Source: SIG588 sp045591985 (GTDB taxonomy: Bacteria > Bacillota > Clostridia > Oscillospirales > Acutalibacteraceae). From it: a stretch of DNA of 64,000 bases. Shown here in pieces: positions 25,449 through 33,828 of this stretch. The stretch is from contig JAZNTV010000035.1 of NCBI GenBank assembly GCA_045591985.1, forward strand, positions 1-64,000. The letters run 5' to 3'. How positions within the stretch are numbered: the stretch's first letter is position 1; each line of letters starts with the position of its first letter. Below the pieces are notes generated by a model that saw only the letters and a program-made list of their open reading frames with translations, was not told where the DNA came from and made no database searches. The translations under genes and the position numbers were made by a program.

Positions 25449-27716
25449 TTATTCGATCGCATCCGCATAGATAAAGTTTACGGTCACTACCGTGGCACGC
25501 GGCACGGTAGTACCGCCCGCCACACTTTGGGTGGACACCTTCGGGTCGCCGGATGCACCCGTGACCAACCCTTTGATCAGAATGTTCACACCCGCCGAAG
25601 CCGCCGCCTGATTGGCTTGCGACAACGTCATTCCTTCAAAATGCGGCACTGTGACCGTTTTTTCCGCCGCCGACGTTTCGGTATACAGCACCACTTGGCC
25701 GCCCTTCGGAATGGTTGCACCGCCGTCGGGAACCTGTTTGAGCACCGTGCTGCCTTCGCCCACGATGTAATACTCCAATCCTTGGCTTTTCACAAGCGAA
25801 GCCGCCGTGTTGATCTCTTTACCCACCACCGCCGGGGTCGCGCTGTTCATATTCGCGAGTTCGGCTTCGGTGTATACCGGCTCAATGCCGAGATACGGCA
25901 ACGTATCGGCCAGGATCTTCTGCGCCACGGGAGCGGAGATGGTACCGCCGTAGCGGATAGGGCTGTGCGGCTCGTCGAGCACCACCAAAATGGCAACCTG
26001 CGGATCGTCCGCGGGCGCAAACCCCGCAAACGACGCCCACACGTTGTTCTCGGTATGTGCCGTTTCGGTCTTATCCGACGTACCCGTCTTGCCCGCCACA
26101 CGATACCCGGCAACGTAAGCATTACGCGAACCGCCGCCGTTGACTGCCGCTGCCAGCATCGCGCTCACGCGAGACGCCGTATCTTTCGAAATTACCTGAC
26201 GGCGCACCGTCGGGGTGGTCGCCTTCAACACATTCCCCGCACTGTCAAGCTGTTCCGCCACCACATAGGGGGTCATGAGGTCACCGCCGTTTGCCACCGC
26301 AGAGATCGCGGTGATCATCTGGATCGGTGTGATCTTAAACGTCTGGCCAATGGCGTTGGTCGCCAACGACACATCGCCCATCGTGTCGTCGTAATACAGC
26401 GCCGACGTCACCTTCGATTCGCCGAGCATATCCACCCCGGTAAGCTCCGTAAAGCCGAATCCGACGAAGTATTTAAAGAAATTCTTTGCACCGATGGAAA
26501 GACCGAGGTTCATAAACGCCGGGTTGCAGGAGTTGGAAATGGCCTGTGCAAAGGTCTGACTGCCGTGTGAGGAGGGGTACACGTGGCAGTTCATCTTTTG
26601 GCCAAGCACCGTCAGCGAACCGCCGCAATGGAATGCCGTGTTTTCGTTCGCCACCCCTTCTTCGATGCCCATACAGGAGGTGAACACCTTAAACACCGAA
26701 CCGGGCTCATAAAAATCGTAAACCACCTTGTTGTTCCACTGCTTTTGCAGGGCCGCCGAACGTGCCGTTGCCTCTTCGTCGCCCGCCAGCTCCGCCAATT
26801 CCGCCATCACGTCGGGATCGGCAATGGTAAACGGGTCGTTGGGATCATAATCCCCTTTTACCGCCAACGCCAAAATGCCGCCGGTCTTGACATCCATCAT
26901 CACCGCCAAACCGCGGTTGGTGCAACCGGTGGACCTTACCGCCTCTTCCAGATACTTTTCGGCGTAGTGCTGAATGGTCTGATCGATGGTGAGCACCAAC
27001 CAACAGCCGTCGTTGGCATCGATCGTCTTTTCGTAACTCAGGGTGTTGGGCATCTTTTCGCCCCACCCGTTTTGTGTGGTAATGACACGCCCCGCTTCAC
27101 CCGCCAAGGTGCTTTCATACAGGGCTTCCAACCCATACAGGCCGGTACCTTCCGCGCCGGTGAAGCCGAGCACGGTAGATGCCAGCGAGCCGTAGGGATA
27201 GACTCGCTTATAGTCGGTAATAACGCGGAATATGCCGCCCATCTTTTTCTCGCTCACCCACGTCGCTAATTCTTCCACTTTGGCGCGCGGGATCTTCTTT
27301 TTTACATATTCGAATTGTGAATAGGTCTTTTGCGTCTTCTCATACAGTGTATCCCGATCCACCTCTAACAATGCGGAAATATCTTCCGCGATCATCAGAC
27401 GATCTTCGTCGGTCTCGATGGCGGCCGGCGACATAATGACCGTCCATACCAGCTGCGATTCCGCCAACGTGTTGCCGTTGCGATCGAGTATCTTGCCGCG
27501 ATTGGGCGAGGTCACGGTGTCGCTGAGTTGCTGTGCCACCGCCTCTTGTTGCAGTGTGTCGCCTTCGCTCACCTGCCAGCGAAACAACTGGGCGATCACG
27601 CTGCCGAAGGCGATCACAACAATGGCCACCAACACCGCCACTGCGCGCCACTTCATACCGTTTCCCGGTGCACGCACGTTCATTTCGCGAGCGTCTTTAT
27701 TATCCGAAGTCGCCAT
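25449..27716 (-). CDS. Division penicillin-binding protein (FtsI/SpoVD type) with PASTA domains
   Basis: 755 residues from ATG 27714-27716. Short cytoplasmic head, one membrane helix (VAVLVAIVVIAFGSVIAQLF), N-terminal dimerisation/pedestal region with RGKILDRNGNTLAES, then transpeptidase: SVFK (catalytic Ser and Lys in EPGSVFKVF), SCN (SNSCNPAF) and KTGTSDK. Two C-terminal PASTA domains (about 645-755; ATPAVVGKEINTAASLV and VTVPHFEGMTLSQANQAA) bind muropeptides or beta-lactams. It crosslinks septal peptidoglycan in concert with FtsW. PASTA domains in a class B PBP of the dcw cluster point to SpoVD or a vegetative PBP2B equivalent; which one is undecided. Confidence 0.92.
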   Translation of the reverse strand: MATSDNKDAREMNVRAPGNGMKWRAVAVLVAIVVIAFGSVIAQLFRWQVSEGDTLQQEAVAQQLSDTVTSPNRGKILDRNGNTLAESQLVWTVIMSPAAIETDEDRLMIAEDISALLEVDRDTLYEKTQKTYSQFEYVKKKIPRAKVEELATWVSEKKMGGIFRVITDYKRVYPYGSLASTVLGFTGAEGTGLYGLEALYESTLAGEAGRVITTQNGWGEKMPNTLSYEKTIDANDGCWLVLTIDQTIQHYAEKYLEEAVRSTGCTNRGLAVMMDVKTGGILALAVKGDYDPNDPFTIADPDVMAELAELAGDEEATARSAALQKQWNNKVVYDFYEPGSVFKVFTSCMGIEEGVANENTAFHCGGSLTVLGQKMNCHVYPSSHGSQTFAQAISNSCNPAFMNLGLSIGAKNFFKYFVGFGFTELTGVDMLGESKVTSALYYDDTMGDVSLATNAIGQTFKITPIQMITAISAVANGGDLMTPYVVAEQLDSAGNVLKATTPTVRRQVISKDTASRVSAMLAAAVNGGGSRNAYVAGYRVAGKTGTSDKTETAHTENNVWASFAGFAPADDPQVAILVVLDEPHSPIRYGGTISAPVAQKILADTLPYLGIEPVYTEAELANMNSATPAVVGKEINTAASLVKSQGLEYYIVGEGSTVLKQVPDGGATIPKGGQVVLYTETSAAEKTVTVPHFEGMTLSQANQAAASAGVNILIKGLVTGASGDPKVSTQSVAGGTTVPRATVVTVNFIYADAIE

Positions 27717-27852
27717 GAAAATCGCCCTTTCTTTCCGATTCGATATCGTATTAAAGTCGTTATAAGTACAAAACGAGAGTTGAGGTACACATCCCAACTC
27801 TCAGAAGTTTCCTTGCCGAAATCGCAGAGTACCCCTTCGGGCGAGCGAAGGT

Positions 27853-27894
27853 CGCCTTCCTGTAACGGAGTTCGGGGATTCACTGCTCACCCTA
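27853..27894 (-). repeat. Dispersed TAGGGTGAGCAGTGAA repeat, solo copy
   Basis: Minus strand: TAGGGTGAGCAGTGAAT, then CCCCGAACTCCGTTAC, closely matching the ruvB-side end of the 14643-14784 element (TAGGGTGAGCAGTGAAA, CCCGAACGCTGTT). It lies 38 bp past the ftsL-like stop, in the 215-bp gap before ftsI. A second hairpin (GAGAGTT stem) is present at about 27774-27800. Confidence 0.6.
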
Positions 27895-27931
27895 CGACAG
27901 CATATTACGCAAAACAGACTATCATACCGTC

Positions 27932-28447
27932 TTATTCAAACAAATATTTCATCCAGTGAAAGAAATCACCGACACCCGCAGCGACCGTTTCAAAAAAGCC
28001 CTTATCGCCGTCGTCTGTCACTTCCAACTTGTCGCCCGCTTCCACCGTGATGTATTGCAGTTGATAGTTGTCGATCTTCTGCATACCGTTGGCCGCGGCG
28101 TAAGCATCCACCTGTTCTGCCGAGGTCTGTGCCGCCAGTTCATTCGACAGACGAATGGTCTCGCTCTCCAAGATGTCGAGCGTTTCCTGTTTTTGAATGA
28201 TCTCGTCGTTGATCTCGGTGATCTGTACACGATCAAAGATCATCAACGCCACCACCGCGCAGACAGCGGTCGTAACAAGCAACGTCACCGCCACGTTGAT
28301 GATGGACTGCAAGCGAGCGGCACGGCGCTGTGCCTTTTGCGCTTTCTTGCTCGGTTTTACCACTTTCAGACGGGCGGGACGTTCTTCAAACAACGACAGA
28401 TCGTACGCTTCGGTACCGTGCACCGGCGTTTGCATTGCCATTCTCAT
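27932..28447 (-). CDS. ftsL: FtsL/DivIC-like septum initiator protein
   Basis: 171 residues: a basic N-terminal cytoplasmic region (KPSKKAQKAQRRAARLQ), one transmembrane helix (VAVTLLVTTAVCAVVALMIF), then a coiled-coil stretch (ITEINDEIIQKQETLDILESETIRLSNEL) and acidic C-terminus. Size, topology and place between rsmH and ftsI define it as FtsL-like; sequence conservation is low in this family. Two starts (28447 and 28441) share AAAGGA; either is possible. FtsL would join FtsQ and DivIC on the outer face. Confidence 0.75.
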   Translation of the reverse strand: MRMAMQTPVHGTEAYDLSLFEERPARLKVVKPSKKAQKAQRRAARLQSIINVAVTLLVTTAVCAVVALMIFDRVQITEINDEIIQKQETLDILESETIRLSNELAAQTSAEQVDAYAAANGMQKIDNYQLQYITVEAGDKLEVTDDGDKGFFETVAAGVGDFFHWMKYLFE

Positions 28448-28471
28448 CCCGTCCTTTCTATTATCGATTTC

Positions 28472-29416
28472 TTATATGTTTTTGGCGTGTATCCGTTCGA
28501 TGCAACGCAATTTGGCACTGCGTGCGCGCGGATTTTCTTCCAGTTCCGCCGCCGACGCTTCGATCGGTTTGCCGACCAACGCAGCCGCCGGTGTCTTACC
28601 ACACACACAAACGGGGAATTCCCGTGGGCAGGTGCAACCTTGCCGCCACTCGTTAAAGCGTTGCTTAACCAGACGATCTTCCAGCGAATGGAAGGTGATG
28701 ATCGCCAGTCGGCCGCCGTCCTTCAGGCAATCGAACGCGATGTCGAGCGCTTCGGACAAGCGATCGAGTTCGCCGTTCACCGCAATGCGCAGCGCTTGAA
28801 ACACGCGACGCGCGGGATGACCGTCCCGCCGCGCTGCGGCAGGCACCGCTTCGCGGATGATATCCGCCAATTGCAAAGTCGTAAGAATGGGCGCCGTTTC
28901 GCGAGCCGCCACCACCGCACGGGCGATGCGGGGCGAAAACTTTTCCTCGCCGTAATCGTAAAATATCTTCATCAATTCCGCTTCCGATAAGGTGTTCACC
29001 AAATCGGCAGCGGTAGTGCCGCTTTGACTCATGCGCATATCCAGCGGCGCGTCCATGTGATAAGAAAATCCGCGTTCAGCCGTATCCAACTGATGGGAAG
29101 ATACCCCGATATCCAGTAAAATACCGTCGACCGCTGCAATGTTCAGCGACGCAAGCACCGCATCCATTTGTGCAAAATTGGATCGCACTACCGTGGCGGG
29201 CAGGCCGTGAAGCCGCGCCGACGCCGCCTCGATCGCATCGGGATCTTGATCCAACGCGATCAAACGCCCCGTTGTAAGACGCGAAGCAATGGCAAAAGAA
29301 TGACCGCCGCCACCCGCTGTGCCATCCAAATAGATGCCGTCGGGGCGGGGCGAAAGCGCTGTCAACGTTTCATCCAGCAACACCGGACGATGATACCCCG
29401 AAATCTCCTGCGGCAC
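28472..29416 (-). CDS. rsmH: 16S rRNA (cytosine-1402-N4)-methyltransferase RsmH
   Basis: 314 residues. SAM-dependent methyltransferase modifying C1402 of 16S rRNA. HRPVLLDETL opening, motif I YLDGTAGGGGHS, DQDPDAIEAA, GILLDIGVSSHQLD and RVFQALRIAVNGELD are family features. The start is GTG 29414-29416, seven bases after GGAGGAGG; the longer frame to 29467 begins in non-conserved sequence. A CxC cluster (GCTCPREFPVCVCG) near the C-terminus is common in Clostridia RsmH. Second gene of the mra operon. Confidence 0.95.
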   Translation of the reverse strand: MPQEISGYHRPVLLDETLTALSPRPDGIYLDGTAGGGGHSFAIASRLTTGRLIALDQDPDAIEAASARLHGLPATVVRSNFAQMDAVLASLNIAAVDGILLDIGVSSHQLDTAERGFSYHMDAPLDMRMSQSGTTAADLVNTLSEAELMKIFYDYGEEKFSPRIARAVVAARETAPILTTLQLADIIREAVPAAARRDGHPARRVFQALRIAVNGELDRLSEALDIAFDCLKDGGRLAIITFHSLEDRLVKQRFNEWRQGCTCPREFPVCVCGKTPAAALVGKPIEASAAELEENPRARSAKLRCIERIHAKNI

Positions 29417-29503
29417 AACGTGCCCTCCTCCGCAACCGCCGATCAAAGCGGCAAGAATTAATGACAACCGATTCGCCGATCACCGATCGGATCGACGGCG
29501 ACC

Positions 29504-29932
29504 TCAGAACCCGAGTTCAACGAATTTCTCTTCCAACGCTTCGTCGGTCATCGCGCTTTCGCGCTCGGCCAGGCGGGCCGCATTCCAGATTTCGGCATGG
29601 TTGCCCGCGCCGATCACCGTCACCTCTTTTTCAAGATAACCGTAGGCTACCAGGTGTTTCGGCAGCAAGATGCGCCCCTGAGCGTCCACTTCGACGTCGA
29701 TAGCATTGGAGGACAGCGCACGCTGTAAGTCACGCGCTTTGGACACGGGCAGGGCGTTGATCCCCTCCATCAGCTTGTCCCATTCCTCAAACGAATACAG
29801 GGAGATGCAGTGATCCAGCACCGCCGCCGCAATAAAGCCGCCGCCCAATTTGTCGCGGAATTTTACCGGCACGAACACGCGCCCCTTGGCGTCGATCGTG
29901 TGTTGATACCGTCCGTAAAACCCTTTGGTCAC
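29504..29932 (-). CDS. mraZ: Transcriptional regulator MraZ
   Basis: 142 residues with two AbrB-like MraZ repeats: YQHTIDAKGRVFVPVKFRD and VEVDAQGRILLPKHLVAY. MraZ binds direct repeats upstream of its own operon. GTG 29930-29932 follows AAGGAGGGAGAAACG; the further-upstream frame (MKFTKKEGE) lies before the Shine-Dalgarno and is rejected. It heads the dcw operon, with two boxes of its binding type in the leader. Confidence 0.95.
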   Translation of the reverse strand: MTKGFYGRYQHTIDAKGRVFVPVKFRDKLGGGFIAAAVLDHCISLYSFEEWDKLMEGINALPVSKARDLQRALSSNAIDVEVDAQGRILLPKHLVAYGYLEKEVTVIGAGNHAEIWNAARLAERESAMTDEALEEKFVELGF

Positions 29933-30022
29933 CGTTTCTCCCTCCTTTTTCGTAAATTTCAACCGCTGAAACAGCGGTGTTTCACTCGATTGTTGAAAAC
30001 CTGTTGAAAAGGTGGAAAACCT

Positions 30023-30067
30023 CCACTTTCCTCCACGAAGGTGGTTTTAAGATGCACTTTCCCCCAC
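30023..30067 (-). promoter_or_regulatory. Two MraZ-type operator boxes
   Basis: Minus strand: GTGGGGGAAAGTGC (30054-30067) and GTGGAGGAAAGTGG (30023-30036), 12 of 14 bases shared, start-to-start 31 bp or about three helical turns. They lie just downstream of the mraZ promoter. Similar GTGG/AAAGTG direct repeats precede mraZ in other Firmicutes. Binding by the local MraZ is inferred. Confidence 0.65.
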
Positions 30068-30076
30068 CATAGGAAC

Positions 30077-30105
30077 ATTATACCCACTTCTTTGAAAAAT
30101 TGCAA
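30077..30105 (-). promoter_or_regulatory. Sigma-A promoter of the mraZ (dcw) operon
   Basis: Minus strand: TTGCAA (30100-30105), 17-bp spacer, TATAAT (30077-30082). Start near 30070, placing both MraZ boxes in the early transcribed region. Confidence 0.85.
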
Positions 30106-30179
30106 CCCCTTTGACAGAAAAATTTTCAGCTTTCTTTTGGTGCTTTTTGCCAAAAACGCACAGTCTCCGTCTTTGGGTG

Positions 30180-30208
30180 TTGCAAACAGCAGGTAAATGT
30201 GATATTTT
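30180..30208 (+). promoter_or_regulatory. Possible promoter for the dockerin esterase gene
   Basis: TTGCAA (30180-30185), 17-bp spacer, TATTTT (30203-30208), about 30 bp before the ATG. A moderate match; the AT-rich surroundings allow others. Confidence 0.35.
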
Positions 30209-30237
30209 ATGTATATAAAAATAGAGGAGGCGTTTTT

Positions 30238-33200
30238 ATGACATGGCGACGGTTGATCGCCGCTTGGCTTTGCGCGGCAATGTTTGCCACCCTGTTCGGC
30301 GGCACGTTTATCATCACGGCAGAGGAGAAAGATCCTATGGACAACTATGTCCTGTACACGATTCACGAAAAGAAGCAATTCGATTACCTTCCCGCCTCGA
30401 AGGTATACGGCAACGGTTGGGTAGACGGGCTTTCTATTCCTCTTTCGGCGGCCCCTGCCGAGCACCTGGCCTTGTCGATGCGCTTCTTCTTTGAAGACAG
30501 CGAAAATCCCGAAAACACCGATCTGTTCGCCAACGCAGGAAACACCATCTATTTTTCGGACGTACTCAGCGGCAGCAAACGTCTGTCGTGGAAGATCAAA
30601 GACCTGAAAACCGCAGACGGCAGTGCGCTCGTCCCCGGTCAATGGAACGACATCTTGTTACCGTTCACCACCGGCACAAACTATGCCGCCTGGGATTTCA
30701 GCGCCGACATCTTCACCTTCTGGTGGATGGAATTTTCAAACGTCGCCACCGCCACCTATACCGTACGCATGGCGGATGTATGTGTGGTAGACACCTCCCG
30801 TCCCGCCGAACAGGCGGAAGAGATCGTGTGGGATACTACCTACCTTGTGGGCGAGATCCCCTTCGCCATGAATAAAACGATCATCGGCAACGGCAAAGCC
30901 ACCCCCACCGTCGGTGTTGATAAGAAATTCACCGCCATCGATGCCTCAAAGCACAACCCCGAAACATTGGTGTTGCTGATGGACATCACGTATGAAAACC
31001 TCACCAACCCCGGCGACCCCACGCCGCCGATCTTGGCGGGCGGCCAGATCGAGCTCACCTCCTCGGGCGGATGCGATGTCAACGAAGCCAACTTCAGCAC
31101 CACGCAATTGCGTTGGCAGGAAGGCACCCATGAATATGCATTGCCCTTGTCCTCGTTTGGCACAACAGGCGGCACGATCGACCTGTCTGCTATCAACTAC
31201 ATGCGCATCTACATGAACAACTGGCGTGACGACTTCACCGACAAATTACACATCGTCGTAAACAACGTCCGTCTGGTAGACACCGCCGGTGCACCAACCC
31301 TGCCCACCCTTTTTTCAGACGGCATGCTGTTCCAACAGAACAAGCCGATGAACCTGTGGGGTTTCGGCGACGCCGGCACGGCGGTTACCGCCGCACTCTA
31401 CAAAGGCGAAACACTGCTCGAAACCGCCGGCGCTACCATTGGTGAGGACGGCCGTTGGGACGCGTCGTTTGCGGCGCGCGCGGGCGGCTACGACACGTAT
31501 ACCATCCGCATAACGACAGACGAGCACGACTGGACGATCCAAGACGTGTTGGTGGGTGAACTCTGGCTCGCTTGCGGTCAATCCAACATGGAACTCTGGA
31601 TCGGTCGGGATATGGACGTTACCGCCATTTTGGATGCGGCAAACAACACCAACATCCGCGTTTTCTGCGAACCGCTTCGTGCGAACGGCGGCACCTCGCC
31701 CACGCCGGCCCGCGATGTAGGCGGCGCCTACTGGTGTCGCGGCAACGATAAGGCCTCCCTCTCGAACGTCTCCTCCATCGCCTATACCTTTGCCAAGGAA
31801 TTGCAGGAAGAGTTGGACGTGCCGGTCGGCATCATCAACGCCGCGTTGGGTGCCACCGTCATCGAAGCGTGGCTCTCCCGCGAGGCGATCGACGAAAACA
31901 GCGAGTTGAAAACCGCCCTTAAAACACTCGGAAAATATTATGACGAAGATTGGTGGCCGGACACGGCGGGCATCATGACTACGTGGTACAACGCGAAGAT
32001 CGCCCCGCTCGCCGGCATGAACATCGCCGGTACGATCTGGCACCAGGGCGAAAGCAACAGCGGGTATTCCGAGATGTACGACGAGGCTATTGCCGTGCTG
32101 AAAGACAGTTGGGGCGATGTGTTCGGATATCCCGACGGGGATATGCCGCTCATCTTCGCCCAGATCTCACCCTATAACTACGGCATCGGCAAGGCGACCA
32201 TCGGTTATCTTTCGGAATTCATGGAACGCGGCTGGGCCGTGTGCGACCCCGCCACCACCGCCATGCTTCCGCTGTATGACCTGCCGCTCCAGCACATGCT
32301 CGACGGCAACACCTCCGACCCGATCCATCCGCGCGTGAAGACCCCCGTGGGCGAGCGGTATGCACTGGCGGCGCTGAACATGGTGTACGGCGGCCGCGGC
32401 GAATACACCGCTCCCGTGTATAAATCGATGGAAGTGAAGGACGGCGCGGTATACATCACCTTCGACCGTGTGGGCGACGGCTTACACAGCATCGACGGCA
32501 GTGCCGAACTTCACGGTTTCACCATCGCGGGCGCCGACGGCATTTACGTCAACGCCGAGGCCGTTGCCGTCAGCAACGACACCGTAAAAGTGTGGAACCG
32601 CTATGTGGCGGAGCCCGCCAACGTGATGTATGCCTTCGACGATTTCGCACAAGCGGCCAACCTCGCCAACTCCGTCGGTATTCCCGCCTCCCCCTTCCGC
32701 ACGGCGAAACCGGACGACACGGTAAACAAACAGGATAAGACCGCCATCCGTTTCACGGCGCAGGATTGGATGTATGCCGATCGCGATGTATGGGTATACG
32801 ACGAAAGTAACACAGCCAACTACAAATACGGTTATCGTCCCTCCTTCAAGGTGACGGGCGGTAACTACGAATACAGCACCGCCGTTAAAGCGGAAGGCAC
32901 CGCCTCGCTGCGCGTGGATTTCGAAGACAACTTCGCCGTGTCCCCCATTCTCTCCTATCCGCAGACGGCGGCACAAAAATGGGGCCATTTCGCGACCCTG
33001 TCGGTCAGTTTGCTCAACCCCTCGGCTGCCGACGTCACCTTGACCCTTACCCTGACGAGCGGCGGTAAACAGTACGATGTGCCTCTGCTCGACGGCGGCA
33101 ACGTCGAACTGCTTGCAGGCGGCCTCTCCTTTAGCGTTTACACCTTTGCACTCGATCAACTGACGCTGAACGGCAATGCCGTAGCCAATCCGAAGACGGT

Positions 33201-33762
33201 GCTGAACGGCATGAGCGGCATCACCTTCCACGGCACGACCGACGGTGCGGGTTCCGTGTTCTTCGATGCGTTCTCCTTCGGTCTGACCGATGCAACGGTG
33301 ACAGATGCCGCCGTAAACGCCGAAGCTCCGAACGCACTCGCTTCTTCCGACGATCTGCTGGAGGCTATTCGCGAAGCCGCTTCGGTGGACGACCAACTCT
33401 ATACCGTTGAATCGGTGATCAAGTTGGAACTGGCGTTGCAAAATGCCAACACCGTATATGAGCAAACCCCGTCCTCTACGCCGCTGGCCGTGACCGACGC
33501 GTTGACGCAACTGCGTGAGGCGCTCGACGCGCTCACACTGCTTCCGCCGCCCACCGCCAAACTCGGCGATGTAAACGGCGACGACAAAGTGGATTCCACC
33601 GACGCACGCCTCACCTTACAGTTTGCCGTGAAGAAAATAGCGGCAGAGGCGATCGACACCGGCGCGGCAGACGTGAACGGCGACAACAAGGTGGATTCCA
33701 CCGATGCACGGTTGATCCTGCAATATACCGTAAAGAAAATCTCCCGCTTCCCTGCGGAATAA
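30238..33762 (+). CDS. Secreted SGNH/sialate O-acetylesterase-like protein with C-terminal dockerin
   Basis: 1174 residues. Signal peptide of about 28 residues (WRRLIAAWLCAAMFATLFGG, then ITAEEK). Residues about 30-360 form two beta-rich, carbohydrate-binding-like modules. The SGNH catalytic domain follows: ACGQSNMELW (catalytic Ser), GTIWHQGESNSG, and SDPIHPRVKTPVGE with the Asp/His pair. This is the sialate O-acetylesterase (SASA) pattern; other acetyl-glycan substrates are possible. Another beta-rich module, a FIVAR-like helical region and a dockerin with two F-hands (LGDVNGDDKVDSTDARL, ADVNGDNKVDSTDARL) end it. ATG 30238 follows AGAGGAGG at 7 nt. It probably removes acetyl groups from host or plant glycans outside the cell. 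Confidence 0.85.
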   Translation: MTWRRLIAAWLCAAMFATLFGGTFIITAEEKDPMDNYVLYTIHEKKQFDYLPASKVYGNGWVDGLSIPLSAAPAEHLALSMRFFFEDSENPENTDLFANAGNTIYFSDVLSGSKRLSWKIKDLKTADGSALVPGQWNDILLPFTTGTNYAAWDFSADIFTFWWMEFSNVATATYTVRMADVCVVDTSRPAEQAEEIVWDTTYLVGEIPFAMNKTIIGNGKATPTVGVDKKFTAIDASKHNPETLVLLMDITYENLTNPGDPTPPILAGGQIELTSSGGCDVNEANFSTTQLRWQEGTHEYALPLSSFGTTGGTIDLSAINYMRIYMNNWRDDFTDKLHIVVNNVRLVDTAGAPTLPTLFSDGMLFQQNKPMNLWGFGDAGTAVTAALYKGETLLETAGATIGEDGRWDASFAARAGGYDTYTIRITTDEHDWTIQDVLVGELWLACGQSNMELWIGRDMDVTAILDAANNTNIRVFCEPLRANGGTSPTPARDVGGAYWCRGNDKASLSNVSSIAYTFAKELQEELDVPVGIINAALGATVIEAWLSREAIDENSELKTALKTLGKYYDEDWWPDTAGIMTTWYNAKIAPLAGMNIAGTIWHQGESNSGYSEMYDEAIAVLKDSWGDVFGYPDGDMPLIFAQISPYNYGIGKATIGYLSEFMERGWAVCDPATTAMLPLYDLPLQHMLDGNTSDPIHPRVKTPVGERYALAALNMVYGGRGEYTAPVYKSMEVKDGAVYITFDRVGDGLHSIDGSAELHGFTIAGADGIYVNAEAVAVSNDTVKVWNRYVAEPANVMYAFDDFAQAANLANSVGIPASPFRTAKPDDTVNKQDKTAIRFTAQDWMYADRDVWVYDESNTANYKYGYRPSFKVTGGNYEYSTAVKAEGTASLRVDFEDNFAVSPILSYPQTAAQKWGHFATLSVSLLNPSAADVTLTLTLTSGGKQYDVPLLDGGNVELLAGGLSFSVYTFALDQLTLNGNAVANPKTVLNGMSGITFHGTTDGAGSVFFDAFSFGLTDATVTDAAVNAEAPNALASSDDLLEAIREAASVDDQLYTVESVIKLELALQNANTVYEQTPSSTPLAVTDALTQLREALDALTLLPPPTAKLGDVNGDDKVDSTDARLTLQFAVKKIAAEAIDTGAADVNGDNKVDSTDARLILQYTVKKISRFPAE

Positions 33763-33765
33763 CCC

Positions 33766-33793
33766 TTGTAATTTTTTGAAAATCTGTTACAAT
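33766..33793 (+). promoter_or_regulatory. Sigma-A promoter of the metG operon
   Basis: TTGTAA (33766-33771), 16-bp spacer, TACAAT (33788-33793), about 35 nt before the metG GTG. The leader is too short for a T-box. Confidence 0.65.
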
Positions 33794-33828
33794 ACAAAAA
33801 GAATGTTTTAACGTTAGGAGACTTTTTC

